Part shown: piece by piece, positions 33,891 through 42,842 of the stretch
How the letters are laid out: each line of letters opens with the position of its first letter
Position numbering within the stretch: position 1 is the first letter of the stretch
Source: an uncultured Enterocloster sp.
GTDB lineage: Bacteria > Bacillota > Clostridia > Lachnospirales > Lachnospiraceae
Assembly (NCBI GenBank): GCA_944383785.1
Contig: CALWQV010000006.1
Span: 1-59,512, forward strand
Length of the DNA stretch: 59,512 nucleotides
Direction of reading: 5' to 3'
Notes under the pieces: model-generated
The model's input: only the letters and a program-made list of their open reading frames with translations
Database searches by the model: none
What the model was told of the DNA's origin: nothing
Translations under genes and position numbers: made by a program

Positions 33891-35054
33891 TTAGAGCCGT
33901 GTATATGACGTTTTCATCCAATCCAGCATCTCATCTGTCGCCATTCCATAGTTATAGCTAAGGATCTCATAAGCCCCTCTTCTTCCAGCAGTTTCAACTC
34001 TTTCAACAAACTCATTTCGGCTGCGATATCGGGAACGTCCCAAATTCACTCCCATTCCAACTGGTGTTGTCCGATCGAACAGCCTGATATTGCTGAGTAC
34101 CTTATCATAGGTATCTTCTGTCTCATAGATCAAAGGAATATATCCATCAATCAGTCCCTCTAAACCTCTTAGCTCATAACCTTCGTAATAAGATGCATTT
34201 ATATTAAAAGGCGTAGAACTTGGTATATACTCATATTTCTTTCCAAAAGAGTGGACTAATTCTGCCGTCTCCTTTACCAATTCCGTTACACTATTCATTC
34301 TGAATCTCTGGTATTCATATAGCTCTGGATATTCTAAGAACAGCTGCGTCATTTGAAGCTCTTCGTTTTTTCCAGAAGCAGTGTCCTCTCTAAGAAGCTG
34401 TCTCAATAACTGCTTAACAATCCCAGCTATTTTTTCTCCATCGATTCCTGCAAGCTCTGCTTTTTCCATGCATGATTCGCAAAAGCACATGGACAATAAA
34501 TAGCGGATCGCCGGCGTCATCCTTGCCAGCATAAATTCATGGTGTTCTCCATGAAATGCCGGCAGCCATTCAACCGCCTCCATAATATATGACTCTGGAC
34601 CAAACCGGCTTTCAATATCTTCCAGCAAATCCCTTTCATATGCCCAAAATGCTTTTTTATTAAGGCATATCGCATTGCTATAGAAATCTCCCCATACATT
34701 CTTCACTCTAAGCTCCGGATATTTCTGTCCTAAAGTAGAATTATGAGAGTTCACGACCCACGCTTTAAAACGTAAGCCTTTTTGATTGCTTTTCTCAGTC
34801 AGTTTCAACAGTCTCTCTTCCCGCTGCCCCTGCGCTTCAGGATATATCCTCCCGTATCTCTTCTGGTTGACAGAAAAAGCAGTTCCTGCTGTCCGCTCAT
34901 AATGTACATGTTCTAATCTGAGATCCGCCGCTCCAACATGGTGGTAATTGAGCGCTACCGCCAAAGTATTACAGCCCATTTCCAAGAAACGTTCTGTCAG
35001 CAGATCTGCGTCCACGTCCGTATCCCATGCATGAACAAACATTCCTCGATCCAT
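33891..35054 (-). CDS. Unknown protein, possibly TIM-barrel glycosidase-like
   Basis: I do not recognise a named family. The 387-residue protein has no signal peptide or membrane segment. It opens with HAWDTDVDADLLTERFLEMGCNTLAVALNYHH and carries FCESCMEKA, a CxxC pair that in some glycoside-hydrolase-like barrels precedes the active region. It also has EYIPSSTPFNINASYYEG and ends GAYEILSYNYGMATDEMLDWMK. The alternating strand/helix pattern suggests a TIM barrel. It lies between the permeases and the MBL enzyme in the locus and so probably acts on the imported compound. AAAGGTGAAG precedes the ATG. Confidence 0.6.
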   Translation of the reverse strand: MDRGMFVHAWDTDVDADLLTERFLEMGCNTLAVALNYHHVGAADLRLEHVHYERTAGTAFSVNQKRYGRIYPEAQGQREERLLKLTEKSNQKGLRFKAWVVNSHNSTLGQKYPELRVKNVWGDFYSNAICLNKKAFWAYERDLLEDIESRFGPESYIMEAVEWLPAFHGEHHEFMLARMTPAIRYLLSMCFCESCMEKAELAGIDGEKIAGIVKQLLRQLLREDTASGKNEELQMTQLFLEYPELYEYQRFRMNSVTELVKETAELVHSFGKKYEYIPSSTPFNINASYYEGYELRGLEGLIDGYIPLIYETEDTYDKVLSNIRLFDRTTPVGMGVNLGRSRYRSRNEFVERVETAGRRGAYEILSYNYGMATDEMLDWMKTSYTRL

Positions 35055-35076
35055 AGCGCTTCACCTTTCCTTATAT

Positions 35077-36018
35077 CTAAGAAGACTTCTTTTCTCTGGC
35101 ATAAGCAAGCAGCAATACCAGAACCAAAAGCCCCTGGAAAATATTTCGCATCGCTTCTGAAATAGCCATTACATTTAAAATATCGCGTATCAAAACTGTC
35201 AGTATCGTTCCTGCAATCACTCCAGAAAATTTTCCCTTTCCTCCTGTAATCGCAATACCTCCAATTACTACGGAAGCAATCGAATAAAGCTGATAGGGAT
35301 CACCGATGGTTAAATAAGTACTTCCAATATTTCCCAACATCAAAATGCCGGATAAACCGGAAAGGAGTCCGGAGAGCATATATACCAAATAATTAATTCG
35401 TACCGTATGTACGCCGGAATTTTTAGCAGTACTCACATTCGTTCCGATCGCGTAAATGTAACGCCCAAACTTACTGCAATTCATCATCCACCACAGGCAG
35501 GCATATGCAATCATCCAAAGCCAGAATGCATTGGTCACCACGAGTGGCTTTCCCTTTGAAATCCAAGATAGAAACTCCCCACACCCGGAAGGAGGCGTCC
35601 CATTGGTAAGTACCAGGAGTGTCCCTTCAATAATACATCCTGCCGCAATGGTTTGGATAATAGGCGGTACTCTCAAAAAAACAATGGAACTAGCGTTAAA
35701 TGCCCCGACTAATACACAGGCTAAAAGGGCCAGAATGATCGCAATACCTGCCGGTAGACCGGACCGTATACCCGCCGCGCATGCCACGGATCCCAGAGTA
35801 ATAATTCCACTGACAGACATATCGATTCCGCCTGTTATTACTACTACTGCCTGTCCCAAAACAGTAAAACCCATTAAAGCCGCTGTCTGCAGCGTTGTCA
35901 CGTTATGCCCCAGTTTGGCAAATCCTTTGATAAAGATCATCGTCCCTAACCATACCAGAAGCATTGTTAAGTAAGCGAGGTTTGTTGTATCTTTAAACCA
36001 GTTTTTATATCTGCTCAT
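35077..36018 (-). CDS. Sugar-type ABC transporter permease (RbsC-like), second subunit
   Basis: This is a 313-residue multi-pass membrane protein with the BPD-2 permease motifs of the Rbs/Ytf class (VVITGGIDMSVSGIITLGSV, IGTNVSTAKNSGVHTVRINYLVYM, VVIGGIAITGGKGKFSGVIAGT). It is the second of two permeases, overlapping the first by ATGA. The layout of one binding protein, one double ATPase and two different permeases is that of the YtfQRT-YjfF furanose importer. Confidence 0.92.
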   Translation of the reverse strand: MSRYKNWFKDTTNLAYLTMLLVWLGTMIFIKGFAKLGHNVTTLQTAALMGFTVLGQAVVVITGGIDMSVSGIITLGSVACAAGIRSGLPAGIAIILALLACVLVGAFNASSIVFLRVPPIIQTIAAGCIIEGTLLVLTNGTPPSGCGEFLSWISKGKPLVVTNAFWLWMIAYACLWWMMNCSKFGRYIYAIGTNVSTAKNSGVHTVRINYLVYMLSGLLSGLSGILMLGNIGSTYLTIGDPYQLYSIASVVIGGIAITGGKGKFSGVIAGTILTVLIRDILNVMAISEAMRNIFQGLLVLVLLLAYAREKKSS

Positions 36019-36977
36019 GCGCGATCCCCTCCATTGCGATAATAGCTAATCGCTTTTAAGCCTATAGCAACAATTAAAATCGCTCCCTGAATGATATATT
36101 GATAAAACGAGGAAAGACCGCTGAAAAACAAAACGTTCTCAATTGCTATATAAATAAACGCTCCAAGAACAGCGCCTTTCATTTGCCCAATACCGCCGGA
36201 AAAACTAAATCCGCCCAAGATCGCGGCCGCGATTGATTTTGTTCCGTATGCTGTTCCAATGGTTGGGTCACCACAGCCAGTCTGCCCCACCAGAATTAAT
36301 GCCGCTCCTGACATAAAAAGTCCGGAAAGAGCGTAGGCTGTAAGTTTGGTCATACGTACATTAATACCGCTTTCAAAGGAGGCCTTTGCATTTCCTCCAA
36401 TAGCATATATATTAATACCAGTTCTCGTATTTTTTATTACTTTCCATAAAACCAACAGAAGCAGCACAACTATAATCGCAAATGGAACAATTGTCCCGTT
36501 CTGCATAAACTGCGCATATGCCTTCGGAATATGTCCACCCGGTTTATCCAAAACAAGCAGCGCCGCGCCATTCCATATGTAGGAAAACGCCAGCGTAACA
36601 ATGATGTCCGGCAGTCTTCCGAATGTGACCACTGCTCCCATGATTAAACCCACAATCACCCCCGAGGCCAGCGTGACAATAATCCCTCCTGCAATTCCGC
36701 CTGCCCCATCGTACATCGTTACTGCCGCAATCGTGGTTGCCAGCGACAAAGACGACCCCAACGCCAAATTGATCCCGCCGACCAGCATAATACAGCCTTG
36801 GCTGACCGCGCAGAGCATCAATGGCGTAAACTGAAGCGAAAGAGGCCACATGCGGGAGTATGATTTCAAAATCTGTGGATCTACCACCAGTTCAGCTGCC
36901 AAAAACGCCAAAAATGTTACATACACTGAAAGCATTTTTTTGTGCTGATTGGGTAGCTTTTTCATTATACTATTCAT
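36015..36977 (-). CDS. Sugar-type ABC transporter permease (RbsC-like), first subunit
   Basis: This 320-residue permease has QGCIMLVGGINLALGSSLSLATTIAA, NIYAIGGNAKASFESGINVRMTKLTAYALSG and AAAILGGFSFSGGIGQMKGAVLGAF, all typical of the RbsC/YjfF class. AGGAGGAG precedes the ATG. The gene overlaps the ATPase stop by 8 bases. Confidence 0.92.
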   Translation of the reverse strand: MNSIMKKLPNQHKKMLSVYVTFLAFLAAELVVDPQILKSYSRMWPLSLQFTPLMLCAVSQGCIMLVGGINLALGSSLSLATTIAAVTMYDGAGGIAGGIIVTLASGVIVGLIMGAVVTFGRLPDIIVTLAFSYIWNGAALLVLDKPGGHIPKAYAQFMQNGTIVPFAIIVVLLLLVLWKVIKNTRTGINIYAIGGNAKASFESGINVRMTKLTAYALSGLFMSGAALILVGQTGCGDPTIGTAYGTKSIAAAILGGFSFSGGIGQMKGAVLGAFIYIAIENVLFFSGLSSFYQYIIQGAILIVAIGLKAISYYRNGGDRA

Positions 36978-38484
36978 TACCGCTCCTCCTGAAAACAGAT
37001 GCCTTCACCAGCGTTTCTTCCGTCAGGTCATTGCTTAAAAGTTCATAGTTAATCTCTTGTTCATAAATCGTTATGACACGGTCGCACATTCCGATCAGTT
37101 CCATTGTATCGGAAGAAATCATAATGATACTAACTCCTGATGAGGCGAGTTTCATCATTAGCTCGTAAATTTCCTTTTTTGTTCCTACATCAATTCCCCG
37201 CGTTGGCTCATTCAATAGTAAAAGTTTCGGATTTCTTGCCAGCCATTTTGCTAAAACTACTTTCTGCTGATTCCCTCCGGACAGTTCTCCGATTATTTGA
37301 TTTGGTCCATTTGCCTTAATTGAAAACGCTTTAAAAGCCATTGCCAGCTGTTCTTGTTCTCTCTTTTTAATTATGGTTCCAATTCGGTTGCTTAAAGCGT
37401 CAAGACATGCAAATGTTAGGTTAAAGGCAATTGTATGCGATACGAAAAGTCCTTCCGTTTTTCGCTCTGCTGGTAAATAAGCAATCCCCTTCTTCATCGC
37501 CTCGGACGGACCGCTTAGATTAATTTCCTCTCCATTCAAAAACATTTTCCCTGCTTTTAATTTTTTAATGCCAAAGAGACATTCTAAAAAATCCTGCTGG
37601 CCTTGTCCCTGAAGTCCCCCGATTCCAAGAATCTCCCCTCTTTTCACCGAAAACGTAATATTGCGGCATTTGCCAAATGCTCCGCCTTCTATTTTAACGA
37701 TTTCTGGTTCTGCCTGGATCTTCTGACTATCTCTATGAGGCGGGAACAAATCCTGAATTTTTCGTCCTGTCATTAAGGAAATAAGCCTGTCTTCATCCAG
37801 CTGTTTAATCGTCTCCGTTACAATCTGCTGGCCGTCTTTTAAAACCGTCATTATATTGCATATTTCATACAGTTCATGAAGCCGATGGGAAATAAAAATT
37901 ACCATCAAGCCTTCCTTCTGTAATTTTCGCAGCTTACTAAAAATAATTTCTACCTGATCATCGTCAAGGGCTGAGGTTGCCTCATCCAGTACCAGAAGCT
38001 TTGGATTCTGATACACGGCTTTACAGAACTCAAGCATCTGCTTCTCTGCCATTGTCAATGTACCTGCGTCCTGGTCTGGGTCAATATGATTTAAATGTAC
38101 TGTATCTAAAAGTTCCCGCGTAATCTGGCGCATCCTTTTCTTGTCCAGTACTCCATGCTTTAATAATTCATGGCCTAAGAATACATTTTGTGTAACCGTT
38201 AGTACCGGATTAATACTTAGCTCTTGTCTTACTGTGTAAATTCCCAATTTCTGCGCTTCCGCAGGCGTCAGGTTTTTATAGAGCTTACCGTCAATCCAAA
38301 TTTCCCCTTCGTCATAAACATAGATCCCTGTTACCAGATTAATCAGAGTACTTTTTCCCGCACCATTTTCTCCAATTAACGCCAAAAATTCACCTGGCTT
38401 CAGCTCTACACTTACATTTGATAAAACCTTATTTCCAAAAAAAGATTTACTTACGTTCTTCACCTGCAAAAATGATTTTTCCAA
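36970..38484 (-). CDS. Sugar-type double ABC ATPase (RbsA/YtfR-like)
   Basis: The protein has about 504 residues with two ABC domains. Domain 1 has GENGAGKSTLINL and LTMAEKQMLEFCKAV with Walker B LLVLDEATSALD. Domain 2 has the degenerate Walker A GGLQGQGQQDFLE usual in this family, LSGGNQQKVVLAKWL and LLLNEPTRGIDVG. It powers the two permeases. I prefer the TTG start at 38484, where GGAGGTGGAGG lies just upstream; an ATG at 38517 is in frame but has no ribosome site. Confidence 0.9.
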   Translation of the reverse strand: MEKSFLQVKNVSKSFFGNKVLSNVSVELKPGEFLALIGENGAGKSTLINLVTGIYVYDEGEIWIDGKLYKNLTPAEAQKLGIYTVRQELSINPVLTVTQNVFLGHELLKHGVLDKKRMRQITRELLDTVHLNHIDPDQDAGTLTMAEKQMLEFCKAVYQNPKLLVLDEATSALDDDQVEIIFSKLRKLQKEGLMVIFISHRLHELYEICNIMTVLKDGQQIVTETIKQLDEDRLISLMTGRKIQDLFPPHRDSQKIQAEPEIVKIEGGAFGKCRNITFSVKRGEILGIGGLQGQGQQDFLECLFGIKKLKAGKMFLNGEEINLSGPSEAMKKGIAYLPAERKTEGLFVSHTIAFNLTFACLDALSNRIGTIIKKREQEQLAMAFKAFSIKANGPNQIIGELSGGNQQKVVLAKWLARNPKLLLLNEPTRGIDVGTKKEIYELMMKLASSGVSIIMISSDTMELIGMCDRVITIYEQEINYELLSNDLTEETLVKASVFRRSGNE

Positions 38485-38586
38485 AAGCCTCCACCTCCCT
38501 GCCGTCTCCTTTTCCATAATGGAACTGCTGCCCTAAAATCAATAAAGAACTTCAGAGCAGCAATTTCCATTATATTAATTCACTTC

Positions 38587-39702
38587 TTATTCCGCCGGTG
38601 TTAAATATTCTTCAATCTGCTCTGCTGTGATGTCTGCAATCGGATACCAGTCATCGGAATAATCATTAGGAACAAAATCAGATAAATTATCATTGTTAAT
38701 CGTGGGGATCGGAACCGTTACATCCTGCTCATACTCTTCGCCATTCAAAATACGGACACTCTGTTCAATCGCCAAAATTCCTAACCAGTTAGGCTGGCAT
38801 ACCGCAAAGGATTCAAAACCATTGTCCACATTATCGGACCACTGCCTTAAAAATCCATTGTAATTTTCTCCGCAGATTGGGATAAGATCGATTCCTTTAT
38901 TTAACACTGCTGTAAGGGATGCTGAAGCCAGGGAACCGCCTAATGCGCATATTCCGTCAATCTCATTGGCATCCAATACCGGGTTTAAAACCTCCATAGC
39001 AGGAGCAGAATTATATTCGCTGTGCAATGTTGTAATAATGTTTATATCTGGATTTTCCTCTAATACTGCCATTGCTCCTTTTTCGCGTCCTTCAGATACT
39101 GCTACACCTGCTGGGCCGCTAAATACAATGATATCGCCCTTACCGCCTAATGTATCAACCAGCCACTGGGCACATAAGCGGCCATATTCCTCATCAGAGG
39201 TACCAATACGACAAGTAACCTTATCTGTTGTTACTAAAGAATCAAAATTCACTACTACAATGCCTTCATCTACTGCCTTTTCAACAACCTGATTCAGTGC
39301 ATCAGACGAACCCGCATCCAGAAGAATCGCATCATATCCTTCTGCTATCATATTTTCAATCTGGGAAATCTGAGTAGAAGTATCTCCATCCGCGTTGGCA
39401 ACTGTATACTCGCTAATTACGCCGCTCTGCTTATACTGCTCAACGTATTCCTCCATTAATCCATTGGTTTCCTGCATCCACGAAGGCGTTAGGTAAATCG
39501 TTGACCATCCAATTTTATATCCTCCTCCCTCCGAACCTGTCTCTCCGCTGTTTTCCTGACCTGTTGAGTTGGATTCTGCCTTAGCGCCAGTCTCCTCTGC
39601 TGTCGTTGTGTCCGATGCAGATGAGCCACAGGCCGCCAAAGAAGTAGCCACAAGGCATGCTGTCATCACTCCCGCAATTTGTTTCTTTAAATTTTTTTTC
39701 AT
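38587..39702 (-). CDS. Sugar-type ABC substrate-binding lipoprotein (RbsB/YtfQ-like)
   Basis: The 371-residue protein has signal peptide MKKNLKKQIAGVMTACLVATS and lipobox SLAAC (Cys near 25), a Thr/Glu/Ser spacer, then a type I periplasmic binding fold (YKIGWSTIYLTPSWMQ, QIENMIAEGYDAILLDAG, VVNFDSLVTTDKVTCRIGTSDEEYG). It is the first gene of the 13-gene minus-strand locus and defines what is imported; the ligand is unknown. AAGGAGGAG precedes the ATG. Confidence 0.93.
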   Translation of the reverse strand: MKKNLKKQIAGVMTACLVATSLAACGSSASDTTTAEETGAKAESNSTGQENSGETGSEGGGYKIGWSTIYLTPSWMQETNGLMEEYVEQYKQSGVISEYTVANADGDTSTQISQIENMIAEGYDAILLDAGSSDALNQVVEKAVDEGIVVVNFDSLVTTDKVTCRIGTSDEEYGRLCAQWLVDTLGGKGDIIVFSGPAGVAVSEGREKGAMAVLEENPDINIITTLHSEYNSAPAMEVLNPVLDANEIDGICALGGSLASASLTAVLNKGIDLIPICGENYNGFLRQWSDNVDNGFESFAVCQPNWLGILAIEQSVRILNGEEYEQDVTVPIPTINNDNLSDFVPNDYSDDWYPIADITAEQIEEYLTPAE

Positions 39703-39728
39703 TCGTTTCTCCTCCTTCTATTTAATTT

Positions 39729-39746
39729 AGCGCATTTATTTGCGCT
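39729..39746. promoter_or_regulatory. Short palindrome in the leader of the sugar-importer operon
   Basis: AGCGCA (39729-39734) and TGCGCT (39741-39746) flank six A/T bases, 30 bases before the binding-protein start. It is a possible operator; the regulator is unknown. Confidence 0.35.
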
Positions 39747-39837
39747 TGGATACAAAATAATTTTTTGAATTTGATTTGTTAATTTAAAAACTATTATTTT
39801 GTTTTATACTATTTTCAAAACTTTTTATTATATTTCT

Positions 39838-39866
39838 TATATAGCACACTATTATTACTTTGTCAA
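39838..39866 (-). promoter_or_regulatory. Promoter of the 13-gene minus-strand locus
   Basis: Read on the minus strand, TTGACA (39861-39866), a 17-base spacer and TATATA (39838-39843) form a near-consensus promoter about 135 bases before the binding-protein start. The rest of 39703-40089 is very A/T-rich and holds no gene. Confidence 0.8.
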
Positions 39867-40022
39867 CTATTAATATATTTTTAAGGTAAATCATTTCATT
39901 TTTATGTATTTTATATATTTTAAGACGAATAGTAAAAACCGGTTCATAGTATATTGTCTAGTCTTTAAATTCGACTTATCAAACTTTTTATTTGGAGCCA
40001 ATTTCATACTTGATAATTTTCA

Positions 40023-40067
40023 AATATCCGTCTAAAATAAAATAATAGTTTAGTTTAGACGGATATT
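40023..40067. promoter_or_regulatory. 14-bp inverted repeat upstream of the AAA/DUF4143 gene
   Basis: AATATCCGTCTAAA (40023-40036) pairs perfectly with TTTAGACGGATATT (40054-40067), loop 17. There is no T run on either side. It lies 23 bases before the start codon and may be an operator or an mRNA hairpin controlling the ATPase. Confidence 0.5.
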
Positions 40068-40089
40068 AATTTAGAAAGGACCCCTCACC

Positions 40090-41364
40090 ATGCCCTACAT
40101 CAAACGCGCCTCCGAGGAAACCATCCTCAGCATTTCCAATATGTTTCCAGTATTGCTTGTAACCGGCCCAAGGCAGGTAGGCAAAACAACGCTTCTGCAG
40201 AAGCTGGCGCAGATGCAGAAAGAATCCGGTCTTGACCGCAAGTATGTGACCCTGGACGATCCGGATGCCCGCTATCTTGCCAAGCATGACCCGGCTCTGT
40301 TTCTGCAGCGGTACACGCCTCCCGTACTGATCGATGAGATCCAATACGCAACCGAACTGCTTCCCTATATCAAAATGAGCGTTGACCGCACCAGGCAGAA
40401 AGGCGCTTTTTGGCTTACTGGTTCCCAGGTATTCCGCCTGATGAAAAACGTAAGCGAAAGCCTTGCGGGACGTGTTGGCATCGTAAATCTATTGGGGCTG
40501 TCAGATGCAGAAATCTATCAGACTCCCAGCGAACCCTTCGTTACGGACAGCGATCAGCTATTAAAGCGGCTGTCTTCCGCCAAGCCCAGAGGGCTCAATG
40601 AGATTTACCAGCGAATTTTCAGAGGATCGATGCCAGAGCTTTACGCAAATCCTGCTATTGACTGGGAAATCTACTATCGTTCCTATGTGGACACCTACCT
40701 TCAGCGCGACATCCGCGATTTGACGCAGATAGCGGATGAGATGCAGTTTTACAATTTTATGACTATCGCGGCAGCCCAAACCTCAAAACCCGTCATCTAC
40801 GCTGAATTAGCGGCAGCCGCCGGCATATCCGCGCCTACCGCCAAAAAATGGCTGTCTATTTTGGTATCATCCCATATCATAGCGCTGGTTCAGCCTTACC
40901 ATAACAATGCGCTCAAACGTGTGGTCAAGATGCCGCTGCTGCATTTTTTAGACACCGGCCTGGCAGCGTACCTTTTAAAATGGGGCAATCCCCAAAGTCT
41001 GGAAAAGGGCGCTATGTCCGGCGCATTTTTTGAGAGTTATGTATTTTCTGAGATTTATAAGAGTTATTTAAATGCGGGAAAAGAGCCGCCAATCTTCTAT
41101 TACCGGGATAAGGATCAGAAAGAGATCGATTTGCTGCTTTACCAGAACGGCGTACTTTCGCCGATCGAAATCAAAAAGGCCGCCTCTCCGGGAAAGGCGG
41201 CTGTGAAAAATTTTAATGTTTTAGATCCTGTGGCAAAAACAAATGCTTTTGAGGGACTGGATTCCCTCAAAGCCCAGATCGGAACCGGAAGCGTAATCTG
41301 CCTAGCAAATGATCTGCTTCCGGTTGATCAAAAAAACTGGTATGTGCCATCCTGGCTGCTTTAA
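40090..41364 (+). CDS. AAA ATPase with DUF4143 domain
   Basis: The 424-residue protein has Walker A TGPRQVGKTTLLQKLA near residues 25-40, Walker B PPVLIDEIQYATELL and LTGSQVFRLMKNVSESLAGR. The C-terminal DUF4143 region contains HFLDTGLAAYLL and an RE-nuclease-like end (YYRDKDQKEIDLLLYQNGVLSPIEIKKA) with D and ExK spacing like a PD-(D/E)XK fold. These proteins are very common in gut anaerobes, often near mobile or defence genes; the function is unsettled. AGAAAGGA precedes the ATG. Confidence 0.9.
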   Translation: MPYIKRASEETILSISNMFPVLLVTGPRQVGKTTLLQKLAQMQKESGLDRKYVTLDDPDARYLAKHDPALFLQRYTPPVLIDEIQYATELLPYIKMSVDRTRQKGAFWLTGSQVFRLMKNVSESLAGRVGIVNLLGLSDAEIYQTPSEPFVTDSDQLLKRLSSAKPRGLNEIYQRIFRGSMPELYANPAIDWEIYYRSYVDTYLQRDIRDLTQIADEMQFYNFMTIAAAQTSKPVIYAELAAAAGISAPTAKKWLSILVSSHIIALVQPYHNNALKRVVKMPLLHFLDTGLAAYLLKWGNPQSLEKGAMSGAFFESYVFSEIYKSYLNAGKEPPIFYYRDKDQKEIDLLLYQNGVLSPIEIKKAASPGKAAVKNFNVLDPVAKTNAFEGLDSLKAQIGTGSVICLANDLLPVDQKNWYVPSWLL

Positions 41365-41397
41365 GCAGGGGCACATACGAAAATTGAGCACGGAGTC

Positions 41398-41423
41398 TTT
41401 GGGGCGCCTGGTGGCGCCCCAAA
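41398..41423. other. GC-rich hairpin between convergent genes
   Basis: TTTGGGGCGCC pairs perfectly with GGCGCCCCAAA around a TGGT loop, starting right at the stop codon of the minus-strand P-loop gene. It has no T tract, so it may block 3' exonucleases or stop transcription from both sides. Confidence 0.5.
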
Positions 41424-42389
41424 TCAGCCTTCAAAATTAATTCCCTCTATACTTTTCAAAATTACTTTTTTGTTTCTTTCATGGAGATAATTTGGATTTA
41501 GCCTGGACTTTTTATATTCCAGATAAGAGCCCTTCGTCTGATCCACCAAAAATTTGGTAAAAAATCTCTCCCAACTAAAAGAATCTTTACTGTCAATATA
41601 TAGCTCTGGCTCCATCAACACAGCACTAAGTTCTTTTCCTTCAATTAAACCGGATTTTAAAATAATCCATTCAAAAGACTCCGGCAAATATAGCTTAATG
41701 TTAGGCGACTTTTTGGTCTCTTTGTACAGCCGATTCATTTCCGGACCAATCGCAGCTCCGTCTGCAATCACACAAACCTCTTTATTTCTGATCTGCTTCA
41801 ACTGCCCAAAAATATTAGACTTTCCAGCAGCGCTTCTGCATTGTAATCCATTCTCCTCACTAATCGCTTTAAAGAACTCATAACCAGAATTAGAGTCCTC
41901 CGCAATCAGCACTTGAGGGGTAACCGGCAGCTTATGATAATTGGAATAAATCCGGTACATTTGCTGATATACCCGCCTCGTATTCTGATACTTTCCGGAG
42001 GAATGCAGGCCGTAAATTTCTTCCACACTATACGGCAAATTATAAAGATTCTCTCTCGTAATCAGGACAAAATAATTATCGGAACCCTGGATTGCTTTTG
42101 CAAACTCCTGTGTATTGATAAAACCGTTTTCCTCATCTATAAAAATAATCGTTCCTGACAGCCGTTCCAAAATCAACTTCCAGTACTGTCCCTCCAAAAC
42201 TCTGCACGGCACATCGCAAATCACGTCAACTCCGCTGGACTTTCCCAGATTCTCAGCCTGCCTCAGCATATTAATCAAGGTAGTCTTCCCGGTAGCGCTA
42301 TCGCCTTGAATGATCGTAATATTGCGCTTGATCTCAAAATCATAGTGTAAACGATTGTTTTGTACAATAACCCTATATCTGCCCTTCAT
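41424..42389 (-). CDS. P-loop ATPase of unknown function, TOPRIM-like C-terminal half
   Basis: The 321-residue protein has Walker A GDSATGKTT (29-37) and Walker B TIIFIDEENGF (80-90). The second half shows VLIAEDSNSGYEFFKAI (160-176) and VCVIADGAAIGPEMNRLYKE (205-224), which resemble the Glu and Asp strands of a TOPRIM domain as in OLD-family nucleases, although the usual second Asp is missing. No family is recognised with certainty. It is the last gene of the five-gene operon and starts 8 bases after the DUF4869 stop with AGGGAG as ribosome site, so the two are probably translated together. Confidence 0.65.
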   Translation of the reverse strand: MKGRYRVIVQNNRLHYDFEIKRNITIIQGDSATGKTTLINMLRQAENLGKSSGVDVICDVPCRVLEGQYWKLILERLSGTIIFIDEENGFINTQEFAKAIQGSDNYFVLITRENLYNLPYSVEEIYGLHSSGKYQNTRRVYQQMYRIYSNYHKLPVTPQVLIAEDSNSGYEFFKAISEENGLQCRSAAGKSNIFGQLKQIRNKEVCVIADGAAIGPEMNRLYKETKKSPNIKLYLPESFEWIILKSGLIEGKELSAVLMEPELYIDSKDSFSWERFFTKFLVDQTKGSYLEYKKSRLNPNYLHERNKKVILKSIEGINFEG

Positions 42390-42397
42390 AACTCCCT

Positions 42398-42838
42398 CTA
42401 CACATACTCCCCTGCGATATCAACAAACTCTCCCATATCGTGAATAATCTGCCCCGTATTTAAAATTACTGCTTCAAATTCACCTGCTCCAAATTCCATA
42501 ATATGCCTGAGATTAATCGTCAGATCTTTTTTCTTCCCAATCTCCAAAATCCATTTCGCGCAGTTGTCCCCACAAGCGGAGGCATTAAACACCTGACCCG
42601 TCTCATCAAAAGCCATCAGCATCAATGTCTTTACCCCGCCGGATAATTCTTTCGGAGAAATCGGTCCCAAAACCGGGCTGTCAATCAGACGAGCGCTTAC
42701 CACGTCCGACTTGTCCACATCCTTTATCATCGCAACCGAAAGGGGCTCCGTAATCCACTGATCTTCGTAGCGATTATCAAAATATGTGGGAGGATGATAG
42801 ATTGCCTCATCCATATTCCCCAAATAAATTCTCAGCAT
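42398..42838 (-). CDS. DUF4869 domain protein
   Basis: This 146-residue protein begins MLRIYLGNMDEAIYHPPTYFDN and includes SVAMIKDVDKSDVV and the block IDSPVLGPISPKELSGGVKTL, which I recognise as DUF4869. The function is unknown. It is coupled to the P-loop gene downstream and to thpR upstream (4-base gap; the ribosome site includes the thpR stop). Acidic, soluble, no signal. Confidence 0.8.
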   Translation of the reverse strand: MLRIYLGNMDEAIYHPPTYFDNRYEDQWITEPLSVAMIKDVDKSDVVSARLIDSPVLGPISPKELSGGVKTLMLMAFDETGQVFNASACGDNCAKWILEIGKKKDLTINLRHIMEFGAGEFEAVILNTGQIIHDMGEFVDIAGEYV

Positions 42839-42842
42839 CCCT

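Noticed and set aside
41398..41423. Classical Rho-independent terminator
   Set aside because: The stem is perfect but there is no T tract on either strand, so I listed it only as a hairpin.
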